NCBI RefSeq assembly: GCF_003945765.1
Contig: NZ_CP027712.1
Location: 1,364,001 to 1,428,000 of the forward strand
Origin: Pseudomonas chlororaphis subsp. chlororaphis
GTDB taxonomy: Bacteria > Pseudomonadota > Gammaproteobacteria > Pseudomonadales > Pseudomonadaceae
Length of the DNA: 64,000 nt
Reading direction: 5' to 3'
In this document: positions 51,190 through 60,230 of the stretch, piece after piece
How the letters are laid out: every line of letters starts with the position of its first letter
How positions within the stretch are numbered: position 1 is the stretch's first letter
The notes under the pieces: generated by a model
Database searches by the model: none
Told to the model about the DNA's origin: nothing
Seen by the model: the letters and a program-made list of their open reading frames with translations, nothing else
Translations under genes and position numbers: made by a program

Positions 51190-53613
51190 TTACTTGCCTG
51201 GCGCCAGGGTCAGGCGGGTCTTGCCGTAGAGGCGGTCGAAGTTCTGCGGTTGCAGCGGCAAGCTCAGGTACTGACCCTTGAGCCAGGCGTCGATGCCGTT
51301 CAGGTAGTTCGGGCTGGCCGGGTTGCCGGACTGGCCGCTGCTGTTGATGACGCTCAGCGGTTCGCTCTGGCCGAAATCGACGATCAGCCGTAGCGCCGGA
51401 GCCTGGGTCACATTGAAGTCCTGGCCCCAGCGGTACGGCGAACTGTTCAGGGTGCTGTGATCGCCACCGGCCTGCAATGGCCCACGAATCACCTGGCCAC
51501 TGGCGTTCTTCCAGTTGTAGCTGTGCAGCTTGCCCCACTGCCAGGCCCGGCGGTCGCCACCCAGCTGACTTTCACCGGCGCTGATGGCGGCGGCCAGGCT
51601 GCGGGCGAGGATCGCCGGCTTGTCTTCTTTCTGCGGGGTGCGGCTGTCATCCCAGAACGGGCTGTCTTCCTGGCCCAGCAGGTGGTCGGCCTGGGCCGAG
51701 TAGGACAGCGCGCCGTTGGCCACCAGGGCTTTCCAGGCCGGGCTGGACTCCGGGCCCAGTTTGTCGAGGAAGATCTGCCGGGCGCTTTCCTGCAGGAACA
51801 GCTCATAGATCGCCGCATCGGCCGACACCGGGCTGAGTTTGCCGTCGAACGCCATCAGGTGGCTGTAGGCCTCGCGGGCCTTGCTGCGGTCTGCTTCGGG
51901 CAGGGCGTCGATGGCTTTCTTCAGGGGCTGCGCCATGCCGGGGGCTTCGAACATCTTCTTCAGCTTGGCGGCGAAGGGAGTGGTTTGGTCGTACTGCATG
52001 GCGATCATGCTGCGCCCGTCGTGCTTGCCGCTGCCGGCCAGCTCGGCCAGGCGTTCGCCACGCTCGGGGTAGTACCAGGAGTTGGACAGCTGCATGCCAT
52101 AACCGTGGGGGATGATCCGCTGGTTGGCGGTGCCCAGCCAGCCTTGTGCCGGGTCCTGGTCATAGGGATGTAGCATCGGGTCGGCATAACCGTCCCAGTC
52201 GTAACGGCCTTCCCAGCCCGGCGATGGCAGCAGGCCTTCGCCTTCACGGCGGTTGGGGAAGCGGCCGGTGACCTGCCAGCCGATATGGCTGGCATCGGCG
52301 AACAGCATGTTCAGGCCGATGGCGCGGATCTCGCGGCTGGCGTCGGAAGCCCGCTCCACGTTTTGCGCCCGCGTCAGGTCGAAGAACGCATCCAGGCTCT
52401 TGTCGTCCGCAAGGTTCGGCTGTTGCAGGGCCAGGCCGTAGCCGGCGTTGAGGTTGCTCGAGCTGTTGAGCAGGGCGCCATGACGGGTTTCATAGACCGC
52501 CTCGCGAATCGGCCGCTGGCCTTTGACGAAGTAGGTTTCGTTGCGCACCACGGCCGGCAGCCATTTGCCGTTGGCTTCGTAATACAGCGCATTGCCCTGG
52601 CGCTTGAGTTTTTCCAGGAACAGGTCCTGGTTGTCGCCGGCGACCGAGGTCATGCTCCAGGCCACCTGGCCGTTGAAGCCCTGGACGATCATCGGCAGGC
52701 CGGCGATCGAAGCGCCCGCGGCCTGGTACTTGGGCGCGCGGATCTGCACCAGGTTCCATGCCGGCGAGTGGCTGTCGGCGGCCAGCAGGCTTCTGCCGCT
52801 GCGGCTGCGCTGTGGCGCGATGGCCCAGTTGCTGGCGCCGGCCACGCTCAGCGGGTTGAGTTCGCCGAGCTTGCCGGCGGCGCTGCTGATTTCGCTCAGG
52901 CCCGGGACATTCAGGTTGAGACCCTTGAGTTTGTCGCTCTCGGCCAGCGGCAGTGCTTCGTCCGGGTAGCTCGGGGTCAGCCAGGCGAGCTTGTCGGCGC
53001 CGACTTTCTGCGCCAGCACCAGGGCGTTGATTTCTTCCGGCAGGTTGGCCGACTGGCTGAAGTTCAACAGGCAGAAAATCAGCGCCGAATCTTCCGGCTT
53101 CCAGTATTCGGGCTTGTAGCCGGTGGCGGCCAGGTCCGGCGGCAGCTTGTCGCGGTAGCGGAACAGGTAGGCGTTGACCCCGCGGGCGTAAACCTCGAAG
53201 AAGCGCTTGATCCGTGGGGACGAGGCCTTGTACAGCTCGCCGGCACTGTTCTTCAGGTTGACCGCGCGCATGTAGCGGTCGACATCCAGCGCATCGGCGC
53301 CGGACATCTCGGCCAGCCGGCCCTGGGCCAGCAGGCGCAGGGTCACCATCTGGTTGATCCGGTCGCTGGCGTGCACGTAACCCAGGGCGAACAACGCATC
53401 GTGGAAGGTGTTGCTTTCGATCAGCGGCATGCCCATGGCATTGCGCCGCACCGAAACGTTCTGGGCCAGGCCCTTGAGCGGTTGCACGCCGGAGGTCGGC
53501 GGCAGGCTGTCCTGGGTGTTCCATGACTGGCAACCGGCCAGGCTGAGAACGCCGGCCACTGCCGCGGCAACGCCGAACCGGGGAAGAAAATGTGAGAAGG
53601 CTGGCGAGGCCAT
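51190..53613 (-). CDS. quiP: acyl-homoserine lactone acylase QuiP-type (penicillin acylase family)
   Basis: The 807-residue Ntn hydrolase has a lipobox-like signal end (VLSLAGC, Cys28), an alpha-chain region, and the autocatalytic site GA-SNWAIAP with Ser261 as the new N-terminal nucleophile. Downstream residues include [17 protein letters not shown]. It agrees with QuiP (PA1032), which removes long acyl chains from homoserine lactone signals. Presence of both chains and the serine suggest an active enzyme; substrate range is by analogy. Confidence 0.86.
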   Translation of the reverse strand: MASPAFSHFLPRFGVAAAVAGVLSLAGCQSWNTQDSLPPTSGVQPLKGLAQNVSVRRNAMGMPLIESNTFHDALFALGYVHASDRINQMVTLRLLAQGRLAEMSGADALDVDRYMRAVNLKNSAGELYKASSPRIKRFFEVYARGVNAYLFRYRDKLPPDLAATGYKPEYWKPEDSALIFCLLNFSQSANLPEEINALVLAQKVGADKLAWLTPSYPDEALPLAESDKLKGLNLNVPGLSEISSAAGKLGELNPLSVAGASNWAIAPQRSRSGRSLLAADSHSPAWNLVQIRAPKYQAAGASIAGLPMIVQGFNGQVAWSMTSVAGDNQDLFLEKLKRQGNALYYEANGKWLPAVVRNETYFVKGQRPIREAVYETRHGALLNSSSNLNAGYGLALQQPNLADDKSLDAFFDLTRAQNVERASDASREIRAIGLNMLFADASHIGWQVTGRFPNRREGEGLLPSPGWEGRYDWDGYADPMLHPYDQDPAQGWLGTANQRIIPHGYGMQLSNSWYYPERGERLAELAGSGKHDGRSMIAMQYDQTTPFAAKLKKMFEAPGMAQPLKKAIDALPEADRSKAREAYSHLMAFDGKLSPVSADAAIYELFLQESARQIFLDKLGPESSPAWKALVANGALSYSAQADHLLGQEDSPFWDDSRTPQKEDKPAILARSLAAAISAGESQLGGDRRAWQWGKLHSYNWKNASGQVIRGPLQAGGDHSTLNSSPYRWGQDFNVTQAPALRLIVDFGQSEPLSVINSSGQSGNPASPNYLNGIDAWLKGQYLSLPLQPQNFDRLYGKTRLTLAPGK

Positions 53614-53732
53614 GGCAAAGCTCCTGCGGGGGGTAGCGTCGATAAAGGCGCTACGTTAGTGAGCAGGCGAGTGCCGCGCAAGCGGGGGCCGAGAGTATTT
53701 CTGCGTTGCCGGATAAATAGCCCGCGCCGGCC

Positions 53733-53768
53733 GCCCGGTGGCTGCCCGAAGCGGAGCAGCCACCGGGG
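53733..53768. terminator. strong hairpin downstream of the GST gene
   Basis: CCGGTGGCTGC / GCAGCCACCGG (11-bp stem, 10-base loop) lies between the GST stop and the quiP start. TTTT follows on the plus side only, so function for the minus-strand transcript is uncertain. Confidence 0.45.
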
Positions 53769-53797
53769 TTTTCCGGCCGGCGATGGGCTGTCGGGCC

Positions 53798-54442
53798 TCA
53801 GGATTTGGGTGGGTTGATCCGGGCGGCGATGGCGTAGGCGCGCGCGGTCGCCGGGCGATCGAGGATGCGGTTGAACCAGCGGTGCAGGTTGGGGAAGTCT
53901 TCAAGGTTCTGGCTTTGCCACTTGTGGGAAACGACCCATGGATAGATCGCCATGTCGGCAATGCTGTATTCGCTGCCAGCGACGAAATCCCGGTCGGCCA
54001 GGCGTCGGTCCAGCACCCCGTACAAGCGCGCGGTTTCATCGACGTAGCGTTTGATCGCGTAGGGGATTTTCTGCGGGGCGAACTGGCTGAAATGGTGGTT
54101 CTGCCCGGCCATCGGCCCCAGGCCGCCCATCTGCCAGAACAGCCACTGCAGGGCTTCCTGGCGGCCACGCAGGTCCTTGGGCAGGAACTGCCCGGTCTTT
54201 TCCGCGAGGTACAGCAGAATCGCCCCGGACTCGAACAGCGACAGCGGCGCGCCGCCGTCGGCCGGCTGATGGTCGACGATGGCGGGGATCCGGTTGTTCG
54301 GCGCGATCTTCAGGAACTCGGGCTTGAACTGTTCGCCCTGGCCAATGTTGACCGGGTGCACGCTGTAGGGCAGGCCGGTTTCCTCGAGGAACAGGGAAAT
54401 CTTGTGGCCGTTGGGGGTGGTCCAGTAATACAGATCGATCAT
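53798..54442 (-). CDS. glutathione S-transferase, YfcG/YghU-type
   Basis: The 214-residue protein has a thioredoxin-like N-terminal domain (MIDLYYWTTPNGHKISLFLEETGLPY, NNRIPAIVD and LFESGAILLYLAEKTG) and the C-terminal helical domain (WLFWQMGGLGPMAGQNHHF). This matches nu-class GSTs with disulfide reductase activity. The TPNGHK motif places the glutathione-contacting residues as in YfcG. ATG 54442 is preferred over upstream options. Confidence 0.87.
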   Translation of the reverse strand: MIDLYYWTTPNGHKISLFLEETGLPYSVHPVNIGQGEQFKPEFLKIAPNNRIPAIVDHQPADGGAPLSLFESGAILLYLAEKTGQFLPKDLRGRQEALQWLFWQMGGLGPMAGQNHHFSQFAPQKIPYAIKRYVDETARLYGVLDRRLADRDFVAGSEYSIADMAIYPWVVSHKWQSQNLEDFPNLHRWFNRILDRPATARAYAIAARINPPKS

Positions 54443-54589
54443 GGAACTCTCCAGGTAAACGAAGGACATTCTGCTACGGATAGCAAACAGCGGTATTCGG
54501 TGGTCCGGTCTACGTTCGACGGCTTGCCTGTCGGGAGAGGTGATGTTGAAGTGCGTGGAATTCAATGACCCAAGGTGAGAAAAGTCAGC

Positions 54590-55150
54590 ATGGAGCTTCA
54601 GACCAATGCGGCGCTGATCCTGATCGATCAGCAACAGGGCATCCTGCATCCCCGGCTCGGGCGGCGTAACAACCCCGAGGCCGAGGAACGCATCGCCGAG
54701 TTGCTGGCTTACTGGCGCCAGACGGCGCGGCCGTTGATCCATGTGCAGCACCTGTCCCGCAGCGAGCAGTCGGTGTTCTGGCCGGGGCAGTCGGGAGTGG
54801 AGTTTCAGCAGCGGTTCATGCCGCTGGGCGCTGAAGCGGTGATCCAGAAGCAAGTACCGGATGCCTTCTGCGCCACGACCCTGGAGGCCGATTTACGCAA
54901 GGCCGGGATCGGCCAGCTGGTGATCGTCGGCGTGGCGACCCACAACTCGGTGGAGTCGACGGCGCGGACCGCCGGCAACCTGGGGTTCGATACCTGGGTG
55001 GTGGAAGACGCCTGCTACACCTTCGACAAGGCCGACTTTTTCGGCCAGGCCCACAGCGCCGAGGAGGTGCATGCCATGTCGCTGGGCAATCTGCATGGTG
55101 AGTACGCGACGGTGACCACGACCCAGCAGATCCTTCACTCGCCCTTGTAG
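54590..55150 (+). CDS. isochorismatase-fold hydrolase with Cys-to-Ser change at nucleophile site
   Basis: The 186-residue protein has the fold markers ALILIDQQQGIL (catalytic Asp), the lysine region AEAVIQKQVPDAFCATTLE, and VATHNSVESTARTAGNLGF. In most relatives the last motif has a cysteine (T-x-x-C-V); here it is Ser. True isochorismatases lack this cysteine too, so the protein may be a hydrolase without the cysteine mechanism, or inactive. ATG 54590 or GTG 54575 could be the start. Confidence 0.78.
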   Translation: MELQTNAALILIDQQQGILHPRLGRRNNPEAEERIAELLAYWRQTARPLIHVQHLSRSEQSVFWPGQSGVEFQQRFMPLGAEAVIQKQVPDAFCATTLEADLRKAGIGQLVIVGVATHNSVESTARTAGNLGFDTWVVEDACYTFDKADFFGQAHSAEEVHAMSLGNLHGEYATVTTTQQILHSPL

Positions 55151-55230
55151 GCGCGAGCTTGCTCGCGATCAGAACGTCTTGGCACCGCAAGGTCCGAGGC
55201 GCCTGCATCGCGAGCAAGCTTCGCTCCTAC
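55147..55230. repeat. REPIN (paired REP sequences)
   Basis: GTAGGCGCGAGCTTGCTCGCGAT and the inverse ATCGCGAGCAAGCTTCGCTCCTAC are separated by about 37 bases. This is the classical Pseudomonas REP doublet. It overlaps the stop codon of the isochorismatase-fold gene. Confidence 0.9.
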
Positions 55231-55257
55231 AGAAGGTAAAGGCAGGGCGTTACGCCA

Positions 55258-55458
55258 TCAGGCGCCGTGGCACTTCTTGAATTTCTTGCTGCTGCCACAT
55301 GGGCAAGGGTCGTTGCGGCCGACATCTTTCAAGGCGTTGCGCACCGGCTCCTGGTGAGCGTGGTTGCAATGCGGACCGTGAACATGGCCGTGGTCGTGAT
55401 CGTGGTGGTCATGATCGTGGTTGCAGTCAGGGCCATGGACATGGGGTTGCTGGGTCAT
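55258..55458 (-). CDS. His-rich SEC-C metal-binding small protein
   Basis: The 66-residue protein has an N-terminal stretch very rich in histidine and aspartate (residues about 6-36, repeats of HDHDH and VHGPxCNH). The C-terminal SEC-C zinc motif is [17 protein letters not shown]. It probably binds zinc or nickel and may act as a metal store or chaperone; this is inference from composition. Its start overlaps the stop of the LEA-type lipoprotein gene by four bases. Confidence 0.82.
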   Translation of the reverse strand: MTQQPHVHGPDCNHDHDHHDHDHGHVHGPHCNHAHQEPVRNALKDVGRNDPCPCGSSKKFKKCHGA

Positions 55459-55949
55459 CGAGGTTGCTCCGGAATAAAATCGGCGGGAATTATCTCGCCT
55501 TTGCGCGCCAGGTGCACGTCATGGCCGATGAATAATCCGGTTTCCAGCAAACCGTCCAGACGATAGGGGATTGGTTGCTGCGGTTCCTTCAGCCATTTCA
55601 CCACCTGGCGAATCTGCGGCCACAGGTTGGTGCGCACGGGGACCTGGAAGTAGGCGCTGTGCTTGGGGCCGATGGTGAACCAGTGTTCATGCTCACCCTC
55701 CGCCAGCAACACGTCGCCGAGATGAACCCGGTATTCCAGGGCGCGGACGGTCAGGTCGGCATCGTTGGGGTTGTCGACCCGAAAGTGTAAGAGCAGGCGC
55801 TGCTCCAGCAAATTAGCCTTGATCACCTCGACCTTGACCAGGTGCACCTGCGGGTCGAGGGTGTCGTCGACGAACCACGAGGCACAGCCCGAAAGCGCCA
55901 GCACCGTGAGCAGTCCGAGGGTCCGTAGTGCGCGCAGCTGAACGACCAT
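55455..55949 (-). CDS. LEA type 2 (WHy-domain) lipoprotein
   Basis: The 164-residue protein has signal peptide and lipobox LALSGC (Cys22). A WHy/LEA14-type beta-sandwich domain ([49 protein letters not shown]) follows. The family is linked to desiccation and cold stress. It is translationally coupled to the His-rich SEC-C gene. Confidence 0.85.
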   Translation of the reverse strand: MVVQLRALRTLGLLTVLALSGCASWFVDDTLDPQVHLVKVEVIKANLLEQRLLLHFRVDNPNDADLTVRALEYRVHLGDVLLAEGEHEHWFTIGPKHSAYFQVPVRTNLWPQIRQVVKWLKEPQQPIPYRLDGLLETGLFIGHDVHLARKGEIIPADFIPEQPR

Positions 55950-55980
55950 GGGGGGTTACTCCGTTTGAACTCCCAGTCTA

Positions 55981-56229
55981 GGCTCTGTACGAAAAGTGGC
56001 TGCACGCTGGGCGCCTTCGGCGCTACGCAGGCCATGCTGCGTTAAAAACAGGCTCGTGCGCGAGTCCGATCGGAATGCTCATGTAGGCCCCTACAGTCGA
56101 ACGCGACCCCGGCCGTTCCTCGCCTGTTTTGATTCGCTGCGCTCACCCTTCGGGTCAGCCCTTGGCTGTTACTCCCGCTGGTCGTTGCGCCTTGCCTGAC
56201 CTTCGCTCGCCGACTTTTCGTACAGACCC
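55981..56229. mobile_element. 249-bp MITE with 17-bp terminal inverted repeats
   Basis: The ends GGCTCTGTACGAAAAGT (55981-55997) and ACTTTTCGTACAGACCC (56213-56229) are inverted copies with 16 of 17 matches. The interior has no gene and appears to be the two ends of a larger insertion sequence joined together, with a CTACAG junction near the middle. Terminal sequences of this type occur on IS5-like elements, which would supply transposase in trans. No clear target duplication is visible. Confidence 0.82.
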
Positions 56230-56275
56230 ATGGCAACCATGGAGCGCACGCGAGGACAGGCTCAGGGGCGGGTAT

Positions 56276-56752
56276 TCAGCTGGTGAAGTAGCTGGCGCAG
56301 CACTTCTTGAATTTCTGCCCGCTGGCGCAGGGGCAGGCGTCGTTGCGGCCGGCCTTGAGTTGCACGGTCGGGTCGATGAAATACCAGTGCCCGTTGTTCT
56401 GCACGAAGGATGAGCGTTCGCGATGGCTGTGTTCGCCATGGCTGTCGTGCCAGCGCGCGGTGAAGGTGACAAAGGCGTGTTCCGGCTGGCCGCCGAAGAC
56501 TTCCGAGCTTTCGACCTCCAGGCCCAGCCAGGTGCTTTGCGCGCTCCAGTCGCCGATGGACTGGCGATCCAGGCCGCTCTGTTGCGCCGGCAGCGTGGTG
56601 GCCACCAGGTAGTCCACCAGGCCCAGCACGTAGGCGCTGTAGCGCGAGCGCATCAGGGCCTCGGCGCAGGGCGCGGGGTGGCCGGCGTGGTAGTGGCCGC
56701 AGCAGGCGTCCAGCAGGTTGCCGCTGCCGCAGGGACAAATAGAAGTACTCAT
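56276..56752 (-). CDS. YchJ-family SEC-C protein
   Basis: The 158-residue protein has zinc motifs at both ends: [17 protein letters not shown] near the N-terminus and [15 protein letters not shown] at the C-terminus. Between them is a NTF2-like domain ([42 protein letters not shown]). Function is unknown in detail. ATG 56752 is chosen; the frame upstream to 56836 is in the DUF6231 gene. It lies 47 bases from the MITE. Confidence 0.87.
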   Translation of the reverse strand: MSTSICPCGSGNLLDACCGHYHAGHPAPCAEALMRSRYSAYVLGLVDYLVATTLPAQQSGLDRQSIGDWSAQSTWLGLEVESSEVFGGQPEHAFVTFTARWHDSHGEHSHRERSSFVQNNGHWYFIDPTVQLKAGRNDACPCASGQKFKKCCASYFTS

Positions 56753-56756
56753 TGCA

Positions 56757-57254
56757 TTACCACCAATACTTTCCGAAGTTTTCCGGATTCGCCCAGAACC
56801 TGGAGTTGAGCCAGTCGGGCACTTGTTTGTATTCAAGCAGATCGTAGGTGAACAGGGTCAGGACCTGTTCGTCGCGCTGGAAACGTTCGCTGGCCTGCAG
56901 GGCCAGGGAGAAAAAGTCGGTCTCCTGCCAGCCGCAGGCGTTCAGGTCGGCCAGTACCGCGATACGGCTGGCGTTGAGGTTGCGGATCCCACCGAGCAGG
57001 TTCAGGCCGTCGCGCTTGGGCAGGTGCTCCAGGCAGTCGACCGCCAGCGCCAGGTCGAAACGGCGCGCCGCCAGTTCCGCCGGCAAGGGGCCGGGCGCGG
57101 TCTGGGCAATGACGGTTTCGGGGTGTGCCTGGCGAAACGCCTCCAGGGCCGGAAACCCGCTGGCACCGATCAGCAGCAGCTGTTGCGGGGCGTAGCGATC
57201 GAGCAGGGCGGCCAGGGCCTGCTGGGGCGTGCGCGAAGAAATACCTGCGGTCAT
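56757..57254 (-). CDS. DUF6231 methyltransferase-like protein
   Basis: The 165-residue protein is found in Pseudomonas only or nearly so. It has a degraded Rossmann start ([16 protein letters not shown]), then [27 protein letters not shown], which resembles the core of class I SAM methyltransferases but lacks a clear GxGxG. It ends in aromatic FGKYWW. Activity is doubtful. It is four bases before YchJ on the same strand. Confidence 0.75.
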   Translation of the reverse strand: MTAGISSRTPQQALAALLDRYAPQQLLLIGASGFPALEAFRQAHPETVIAQTAPGPLPAELAARRFDLALAVDCLEHLPKRDGLNLLGGIRNLNASRIAVLADLNACGWQETDFFSLALQASERFQRDEQVLTLFTYDLLEYKQVPDWLNSRFWANPENFGKYWW

Positions 57255-57449
57255 CGAAGTTCCTCACTCTTTGAGTGGCAAAGACTAGCCTGCCCGGACC
57301 CGCGGGCCTAGAGCCGTTTTGTCTGAAATGACAGCCGATCCTGGGCAAATCCAGGGGCAAAGCCCGCCGGCCTGATGCTGGCGGAGATTTAAAGCCAGGT
57401 CTTTACTCCCCCAATCGGTTCTAAGCCGATTCCCTCAGGAGATAACTAG

Positions 57450-58142
57450 ATGAGCATAGTTCGGACAGCATTACCCTTGGTTCTGCTAACCAGTGTGTTG
57501 ACTGGTTGCGCAGGTTTGCAGAAAACCGATTGGCCGACCTGCGCCGCTGTCGGGGGTGTCGGTGGGGCCGCGTTGGGCGCGATTGAAAGCTCGTCCTGGG
57601 CAGGCTACGGCGCCTTGCTGGGGGCTGGTGTCGCGGCCGGTTATTGCTGGGTGCACGGTGATGGCGACGAAGACGGCGATGGCGTGCCGGACAGTCGCGA
57701 CAAGTGCCCAGGCACGCCTAAAGGCGTGCAGGTGGACGCCAACGGTTGCCCGCCAGAGCCTGTAGCAGTGGTCGAGGAAGCGGTGGTGGTCAAGGAAGAG
57801 ACCATTGTTATCCGTGATGTGCACTTCGAATTCGATTCGGCCAGGCTGACCGCTGCCGACAAGGCCAAGCTCGACACCATCGCCACGCGCCTGAAGCAGG
57901 AAGCGCCAAGTGCGCAACTGCGGGTGACCGGGCACACCGACAGCGTGGGCAGCGATGCCTACAACCAGCGCCTCTCGGAAAAACGCGCGCGCTCGGTGAC
58001 CGAGTACCTGATCAGCGCGGGTGTACCCCGCAGCAGTTTCGTTTCGGTCGTCGGTGCTGGCGAAAGCCAACCGGTCGCGGATAACAAGACTGCCGATGGC
58101 CGGGCGATGAACCGTCGCACGGAAATCAAAATCAACCGCTGA
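57450..58142 (+). CDS. OmpA-like lipoprotein with glycine zipper, copy A
   Basis: The 230-residue protein has lipobox LTGC (Cys20). A glycine-zipper membrane-interacting stretch (GGVGGAALGAIESSSWAGYG) is followed by an acidic calcium-type loop (GDGDEDGDGVPDSRDKCPGTP). The OmpA C-terminal peptidoglycan-binding domain contains VTGHTDSVGSDAYNQRLSEKRARSV. It anchors outer membrane to wall. A second copy follows directly. Confidence 0.9.
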   Translation: MSIVRTALPLVLLTSVLTGCAGLQKTDWPTCAAVGGVGGAALGAIESSSWAGYGALLGAGVAAGYCWVHGDGDEDGDGVPDSRDKCPGTPKGVQVDANGCPPEPVAVVEEAVVVKEETIVIRDVHFEFDSARLTAADKAKLDTIATRLKQEAPSAQLRVTGHTDSVGSDAYNQRLSEKRARSVTEYLISAGVPRSSFVSVVGAGESQPVADNKTADGRAMNRRTEIKINR

Positions 58143-58241
58143 TTGCCCGGCGTGATTGCCTGGCATGGGCGGCTTGTGCAGCCGCTCATGCGGGTCTTTA
58201 CTCCTGTGTGACCGGTATGGGCCGGTGACACAGGAGCATTC

Positions 58242-58964
58242 ATGATGAGTCTTCTCTCGCGAGCCGCCTTGCCGGTTCTACTGCTCGGCAGCCTGCTCAC
58301 AGGTTGTGCTACCCACAGCGACGGCACTGCCCCCCTCAACCAGCGTACGTGGCCAGTCTGCAGCCTGCTCGGCGGCCTGGTGGGCGGCGGCCTGGGCGCC
58401 ATTGAAAGCGGTGGCTGGGCTGCGGGTGGCGCGGCACTCGGCCTGGTGACCGGCGGCTTGATCTGCTACGCCCAGGATGGTGACAAGGACGATGACGGCG
58501 TGTTCGACCGCCGTGACCGTTGCCCGGATACCCCGGCCAATACCCCGGTCGACAACCGCGGCTGCCCGCTGCCGCAATACCCGGCCGCACCGGCAGCCGA
58601 GCCGGCGGCGCAGTCCGAGGTGATCACCCTCAGCGATCAGGGCGATGTGCTGTTTGCCTTCGACTCGGCGCAGTTGACCCCCGAAGCCCAAAACCAGTTG
58701 CAAGGGCTGCTGGCCAAGCTGCAGGGCGCCGACGTGCAGAGCATCAAGGTCATCGGTCACACCGACAGCCAGGGGACGGATGAATACAACCAGAAACTCT
58801 CCGAACGCCGCGCCAGCAGCGTCGTCGCCTTCCTCCTGAGCCAGGGCCTGACGCCGGACAAACTGACCAGCCAGGGCAAGGGCGAGAGCGAGCCGGTCGC
58901 CGATAATGCCACCGAAGAAGGGCGGGCGCAGAACCGCCGGGTGGAGCTGCATATTCAGCGTTGA
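58242..58964 (+). CDS. OmpA-like lipoprotein with glycine zipper, copy B
   Basis: The 240-residue protein has the same domain order as copy A: lipobox LLTGC, glycine-rich stretch (GGLVGGGLGAIESGGWAAGGAALG), calcium-type loop (DGDKDDDGVFDRRDRCPDTP), and OmpA domain (VIGHTDSQGTDEYNQKLSERRASSV). Clear sequence similarity indicates tandem duplication followed by divergence. Two adjacent ATGs (58242, 58245) follow ACAGGAG. Confidence 0.9.
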   Translation: MMSLLSRAALPVLLLGSLLTGCATHSDGTAPLNQRTWPVCSLLGGLVGGGLGAIESGGWAAGGAALGLVTGGLICYAQDGDKDDDGVFDRRDRCPDTPANTPVDNRGCPLPQYPAAPAAEPAAQSEVITLSDQGDVLFAFDSAQLTPEAQNQLQGLLAKLQGADVQSIKVIGHTDSQGTDEYNQKLSERRASSVVAFLLSQGLTPDKLTSQGKGESEPVADNATEEGRAQNRRVELHIQR

Positions 58965-59082
58965 GCACCAGGCGCCAGGGCGGCTTGGCAGGGGGCGGCG
59001 GGAGAATTTTCGCCGCCCTCTGGCTTATTCCGCGCCGAAGTCGGTACTGTGCGCGCAAAGAAAAATTCGCAAAGGGGGGCAT

Positions 59083-59361
59083 ATGAAGGTGTTTTGGGGG
59101 CTGGGCAAGCTGTTGACGCTGCTGTTCTGGTTGCTGGTGCTATTTAATCTGGTCAGCCCGCTGATCAATCCGATTCATCTGTTGCTCAATCTGGCAGGCA
59201 GCCTGTTGCTGCTGACCCATCTGATGGAGTTGCTGCTGTTCAACGGCAGCCTCAAAGGCCGCGCCCACCCTTGGCGCGATCGCCTGCAGATTCTCCTGAC
59301 CGGCATTTTCCATCTGCAGACCTTCAAGGCGGCGAAGCCCGCGGAGGCCGGTCATGCGTAA
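59083..59361 (+). CDS. DUF1145 inner-membrane protein
   Basis: The 92-residue protein has two or three hydrophobic segments (LGKLLTLLFWLLVLFNLVSPLI, HLLLNLAGSLLLLTHLMELLLF) and belongs to DUF1145 by its MKVFWGLGKLL start. Function is unknown. ATG 59083 is preceded by AAGGGGGG. It overlaps the collagen-like gene by eight bases. Confidence 0.82.
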   Translation: MKVFWGLGKLLTLLFWLLVLFNLVSPLINPIHLLLNLAGSLLLLTHLMELLLFNGSLKGRAHPWRDRLQILLTGIFHLQTFKAAKPAEAGHA

Positions 59362-60112
59362 GCTCTGCCTGCTCGCGGTACTGTGCAGCCCGCAGGTTTT
59401 GGCCCAGGTGGTGACAGTCGAGACCCACTCCCTGATGCGCCTGCCCAACACCACCAGCAGCCTGCGACTGGAACGCCTGGAAGTGGCCGACTACGGCACC
59501 TTGCTGATTCCGTCCACGGTCACCGAGGTCAAGGTCGGCGAGTTGCGCCTGGGGCGCGAAGCGCGGATCGCTATCGTTCCAGCTGAACAAAGCCTGCAAC
59601 TGGACGTCGACCATGCCGATCTGGAGGCCGGCAGCCAGATCACCTCTCGCGGGGCTCCGGGGACCTATGAGAAGGCGGCCAAGCCCGGACGCAACCTGAC
59701 GCTGCGCATCACCTCGCTGCAGGCCGGGGAGCTCTCGGTGGATGCGCGCGGTGGCACCGGCGCGCCGGGTTATGTCGGCCTCGATGGCGCCAACGGCGAG
59801 GAGCCGGGTTGCACCTGGGGCCAGGCCGGGCGTGGCGCCGATGGCGACAACGGCGGTGATGGCCAGCCGGGGGCGGCGGGTGCCCAGGTGCGGGTCGAGC
59901 TGCCGCGGGATTACCCGGCGGAGCAGATCAAGGTCTTAGTCGATGGTGGGGCCGGCGGTGTGGCCGGTGCGGGCGGCAAACCCGGGGCCGGTGGCAAGTC
60001 CAAAGGCTGCTTCGTCTATCGCGCCGACGGTGGCAAGAGCGGCCGTCCTGGTGCCGAAGGCCATGCAGGGCCGGCAGGCCCTGCGGGTTCGGTAACCGTG
60101 CAACGCCTGTAG
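59354..60112 (+). CDS. exported collagen-like protein
   Basis: The 252-residue protein has a signal peptide (MRKLCLLAVLCSPQVLAQ), then a beta-rich N-terminal domain to about residue 115. Blocks of Gly-X-Y triplets (GGTGAPGYVGLDGANGE, GRGADGDNGGDGQPGAAG, and the C-terminal GKSGRPGAEGHAGPAGPAGS) are separated by a short beta segment (VRVELPRDYPAEQIKVLVDGG). Two cysteines could link chains. Function is unknown; a surface role is possible. Confidence 0.82.
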   Translation: MRKLCLLAVLCSPQVLAQVVTVETHSLMRLPNTTSSLRLERLEVADYGTLLIPSTVTEVKVGELRLGREARIAIVPAEQSLQLDVDHADLEAGSQITSRGAPGTYEKAAKPGRNLTLRITSLQAGELSVDARGGTGAPGYVGLDGANGEEPGCTWGQAGRGADGDNGGDGQPGAAGAQVRVELPRDYPAEQIKVLVDGGAGGVAGAGGKPGAGGKSKGCFVYRADGGKSGRPGAEGHAGPAGPAGSVTVQRL

Positions 60113-60147
60113 GCGGTCTTCGAACAGGCGCTGCTGACTCTGAGGCT

Positions 60148-60210
60148 ATCGCGGGCAAGCCTCGCTCCTACACGATTGTGCTGTCTGTAGGCGCGAGGCT
60201 TGCCCGCGAT
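60148..60210. repeat. REPIN
   Basis: ATCGCGGGCAAGCCTCGCTCCTACA and its near-inverse TGTAGGCGCGAGGCTTGCCCGCGAT are separated by about 13 bases. This is the GGGCAAGC variant of the Pseudomonas REP, between convergent genes. Confidence 0.9.
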
Positions 60211-60230
60211 GCTTTTTCCGGTATCCGCTT

